From: a virus
DNA length: 34,203 nucleotides
Direction: 5' to 3' (one strand)
Virus record (IMG/VR): IMGVR_UViG_3300044798_000068
Span: 1-34,203 of that record
Part shown: one piece after another, positions 32,025 through 34,203 of the stretch
How positions within the stretch are numbered: the first letter of the stretch is position 1
Layout of the letters: every line of letters begins with the position of its first letter
Notes under the pieces: generated by a model
Database searches by the model: none
What the model was told of the DNA's origin: nothing
Seen by the model: only the letters and a program-made list of their open reading frames with translations
Made by a program: the position numbers and the translations under genes

Positions 32025-32554
32025 GCGCCTCCCTCCCCGGTCCCTTCGAGCGCGCCCATTTCGTGCTCGGTTGGCACGGTGGCGGTACGAATGCCAGACT
32101 CATTGGGCGTCCCAAAGTTGATTTCTAGCCGGGTCCGCTTCAGGTCGACGACAATGTGTTCCTTGAGCGAAAGTCCAAAAAAAACCAACAGGCCAGCGCT
32201 ACATGGGGCCTCGAAATCGAAGGTGATTTCCTCGTGCTCTTGATCTTCATTCCCCACCACATAGGCTTTGGCCACCAGCCCATCGATGTCGGCGATTGAA
32301 TTCCCCATAGAGCCGGTGAATTCCGCCCTTGCGTGATAGGCGTTTATCGGAATCTCGCCTTTGTTGAGCACGCGCCCCTGGAGGTTGCGCAGAAGCTCGA
32401 TCCCAACCTGCCCCAAAAATACCGCTTCCTCGTGGCCAAAGGTTGTCGTTAAAGAGAACTGCAATCGGCGAATGACGGTGTCTGGGTGGTCGGGGTTCTT
32501 GCGCGCGGTTAGCTTGGCGCTCTTGAGCGAGGCTGAAAATATGATGTCGTTCAT
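32021..32554 (-). CDS. Conserved-looking hypothetical protein of the early operon
   Basis: This encodes 177 residues from the ATG at 32554 with AAAGGAAAG upstream; a longer in-frame start near 32890 would overlap two other genes. The sequence is protein-like throughout, with strands and helices (IIFSASLKSAKLTARKNPDHPDT, RRLQFSLTTTFGHEEAVFL, HEEITFDFEAPCSAGLLVFFGLSLKEHIVVDLKRTRLEINF). I know no family for it. It shares its translation-initiation sequence with the small gene at 30697. It overlaps both neighbours by four bases. Confidence 0.6.
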   Translation of the reverse strand: MNDIIFSASLKSAKLTARKNPDHPDTVIRRLQFSLTTTFGHEEAVFLGQVGIELLRNLQGRVLNKGEIPINAYHARAEFTGSMGNSIADIDGLVAKAYVVGNEDQEHEEITFDFEAPCSAGLLVFFGLSLKEHIVVDLKRTRLEINFGTPNESGIRTATVPTEHEMGALEGTGEGGA

Positions 32555-32802
32555 GCTTTCCTTTCGCCGCCCGTCGCGGCTTTCGAGAATTCGTCTTTCT
32601 TTGCGTCCAGTCTGTCTAATTTGTCGCACCTCCAGGTGATGCCCCGCTCGTGCCAGGGCAGTGTCTCCCAGCGGCCCTTGACCTTGATGCTGGCCATGCC
32701 GTGGTATTCGACCTCGCGCTCGGGCCTGACGCCGGTCACGGGGTTGGGCGCGTCGGAAAGGATGCGGATCTTGTCGCCCCTGTGGAGGCGGGAGTCTTTC
32801 AT
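32551..32802 (-). CDS. Small hypothetical protein after the helicase gene
   Basis: This encodes 83 residues from the ATG at 32802, preceded by a strong Shine-Dalgarno (GGAGG) and overlapping the helicase stop (ATGA). The sequence HRGDKIRILSDAPNPVTGVRPEREVEYHGMASIKVKGRWETLPWHERGITWRCDKL is beta-rich and basic, and may bind nucleic acid or protein. No family recognised. Its stop overlaps the following start (ATGA), continuing the chain of coupled genes. Confidence 0.6.
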   Translation of the reverse strand: MKDSRLHRGDKIRILSDAPNPVTGVRPEREVEYHGMASIKVKGRWETLPWHERGITWRCDKLDRLDAKKDEFSKAATGGERKA

Positions 32803-34203
32803 GCGTTTCCTCCGTCGTAGCAATTGGCTCGCATGTCCGGACCGTCGTACTCGTCGGGCGCAGCCCCCACGAATTCCATGTACTCGGCAATCCAATTGGT
32901 GTCAGCTAGCCCGGTCTTGCCGTTGCGCTGCTTCGCGATCACAAGCACACGCGGGCCGGACTTCCCGCGTGCCTTTTTGTCCTCTGGCGGGGCGTCGCAG
33001 TGGATGAAGATCACGACGTCGGCGTCTTGCTCAAGGGCGCCTGATTCACGAAGATCCGAAAGCTGTGGCATCCCGCCGCGCGCCTCGATGGCTCTGCTCA
33101 TCTGGCAAACCAGAATGATCGCAACCTTGAGTTCCTTCGCCAATAGCTTCAGCTCGCGCGACACGCACGCTACCTCGCGCTCCCGCGTCTGGGCGTTGAA
33201 AGATTTCTCCACCTTCACCAGCTGCGCGTAGTCGACCACCACGAGCGCGATAGGTTCATCGTCTGCTTTCGTAGCGCGCGCCCTGACCACCTTGGATACC
33301 CAGCGCCGAATCGTCGCGCATAACTTGGCCAGCGGTAGCGTTCGGTCGTCGATGTAGAGGGGGACATCGCTGATTGTGCCGGCCGCGTTTTGCAGCTTCC
33401 TCCACTCGCTGTAATCGAGGCTCCCGTTGACGATCCTCGACACCTCCACATGCGCCTTCATGCCAAGCTTGCGCTCGATGTTTTCCTGCACCGACATTTC
33501 GTGAGACGACAACAGCGCCGGGATCCCTTGGTCGACCGCTGCCCCCATGGCCTCTTTTATGACGGCCGCGGTCTTTCCCTCACCAGGCCGTGCCGCCCAC
33601 ACAATCAGCTGGCCAGCCTTGTATCCTCCGATGATTTTTTGCAGCGTCGAAATGCTCGACTTGACTGACTTTCCTTCACCGCGGGCGCGCTGCTCGATTT
33701 CATCGAGCGCCGCAGGGAGAACATCCCCCACCCGCTTCGGTTCGTTTTCGTCACCGTAGATTTCCAGCCTCGACACCTGTTCGCGAGCTAGCGCCATCAC
33801 CTCGTCTACCGGCTGGCGCGCGTAGCACTTCGCCGCTACCTCGGTGCACAGCTCAAGCATTTTGCGAAGCACGGACATCTGGCGGATCATGCCGGCAAAG
33901 TGCCCTACAAGCTGCATGACCTGCGCTTTCTGGGCAGCCGCGAATGACCACTCTTGCCAGCTCGGCTCGAATCGCCTGTTCATCCCGAGGGTCGCCACCT
34001 CGGCCCCCACGGAAATGGGGTCCATAGGGGCATGGCGCGCGGCCAGTTGAGAGATTGCGTGCCAGGCGTCCCGATGGGCAGGGACGAAGAAATCACTCTC
34101 CTGCAGCGAGCCTGCTTCATCCTTAGTCTCGGTACCGTAGACCAGCACGGATGCAATGACGGCCAGCTCGGCTTCGGGGTCGTGGGGTGGCGTCTGTGGA
34201 TTT
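32799..34203 (-). CDS. Replicative DNA helicase, DnaB-type (5' end outside window)
   Basis: The frame is open to the right edge, giving at least 467 residues. A GTG at 34148 is not the true start: 18 further codons in frame read NPQTPPHDPEAELAVIAS, the typical DnaB beginning ('PPH..EAE.AVLG'), so the start lies just outside. The N-terminal domain is followed by a RecA-like core with Walker A ARPGEGKT, Walker B ALVVVDYAQLV, and the late ESGALEQDADVVIFI motif. DnaB helicases ring and unwind DNA at the fork. It heads a leftward operon of small genes. Confidence 0.9.
   Translation of the reverse strand, partial: NPQTPPHDPEAELAVIASVLVYGTETKDEAGSLQESDFFVPAHRDAWHAISQLAARHAPMDPISVGAEVATLGMNRRFEPSWQEWSFAAAQKAQVMQLVGHFAGMIRQMSVLRKMLELCTEVAAKCYARQPVDEVMALAREQVSRLEIYGDENEPKRVGDVLPAALDEIEQRARGEGKSVKSSISTLQKIIGGYKAGQLIVWAARPGEGKTAAVIKEAMGAAVDQGIPALLSSHEMSVQENIERKLGMKAHVEVSRIVNGSLDYSEWRKLQNAAGTISDVPLYIDDRTLPLAKLCATIRRWVSKVVRARATKADDEPIALVVVDYAQLVKVEKSFNAQTREREVACVSRELKLLAKELKVAIILVCQMSRAIEARGGMPQLSDLRESGALEQDADVVIFIHCDAPPEDKKARGKSGPRVLVIAKQRNGKTGLADTNWIAEYMEFVGAAPDEYDGPDMRANCYDGGNA

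Noticed and set aside
1-34203. CRISPR array, IS element or integrase
   Set aside because: No regularly spaced repeats, terminal inverted repeats with a transposase, or recombinase motifs were seen on either strand.

Overview
The window looks like most of the late half of a short-tailed (podovirus-like) bacteriophage genome, G+C-rich in appearance. The exported proteins (Sec signal peptides and one lipobox), the GH24 endolysin and the transglycosylase point to a Gram-negative host. No integrase, tRNA, rRNA, IS element or CRISPR array was recognised. All family names below are by-eye motif recognition; no database search was run.

Layout. (1) 1-1266: one small leftward gene, then about 600 bases with no convincing gene but with operator-like palindromes and 12-base repeats, then a rightward helix-turn-helix gene. 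(2) 1267-13618: packaging, head and neck genes, rightward: a small gene in the small-terminase position, TerL, a large portal, a small helical protein, a GroES-like protein, a scaffold-like protein, a terminator, two small head proteins, the major capsid protein, a beta-helix protein, a strong terminator, a zinc-ribbon protein, a head-tail adaptor, a fibre-like protein and a P22 gp10-like tail accessory factor. (3) 13621-20010: four proteins of internal/ejection type, one glycine-zipper protein and three long low-complexity proteins with repeats. (4) 20019-27712: tail fibre genes, including three whose products begin with a signal peptide or membrane segment. (5) 27740-30113: lysis region: membrane proteins, a PD-(D/E)xK nuclease, a GH24 lysozyme, a Thivi_2564-type membrane protein and a 38-residue lipoprotein.

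(6) 30128-34203: a leftward operon converging on the late operon, with only 14 bases between the two last stop codons. It begins with a DnaB-type helicase running off the right edge. Then come small genes joined by ATGA, GTGA or TGATG overlaps: two unknowns, a Lar-like zinc protein, two more unknowns, an exported lytic transglycosylase, and one to three small proteins. This looks like the early/replication module.

How it fits together: the left intergenic region probably controls rightward late transcription. TerL, portal, scaffold and capsid build and fill the head, perhaps helped by the GroES-like protein. The adaptor and gp10-like protein close the neck, the ejection proteins carry the DNA inward, the fibres and a glycosidase-like beta-helix bind or cut the host surface, and the lysis genes open the cell. 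The most unusual points are the signal peptides inside the tail module, the threonine-rich repeat protein, the phage-borne GroES-like gene, a second exported wall-cutting enzyme in the early operon, and frequent long G or C runs inside structural genes.
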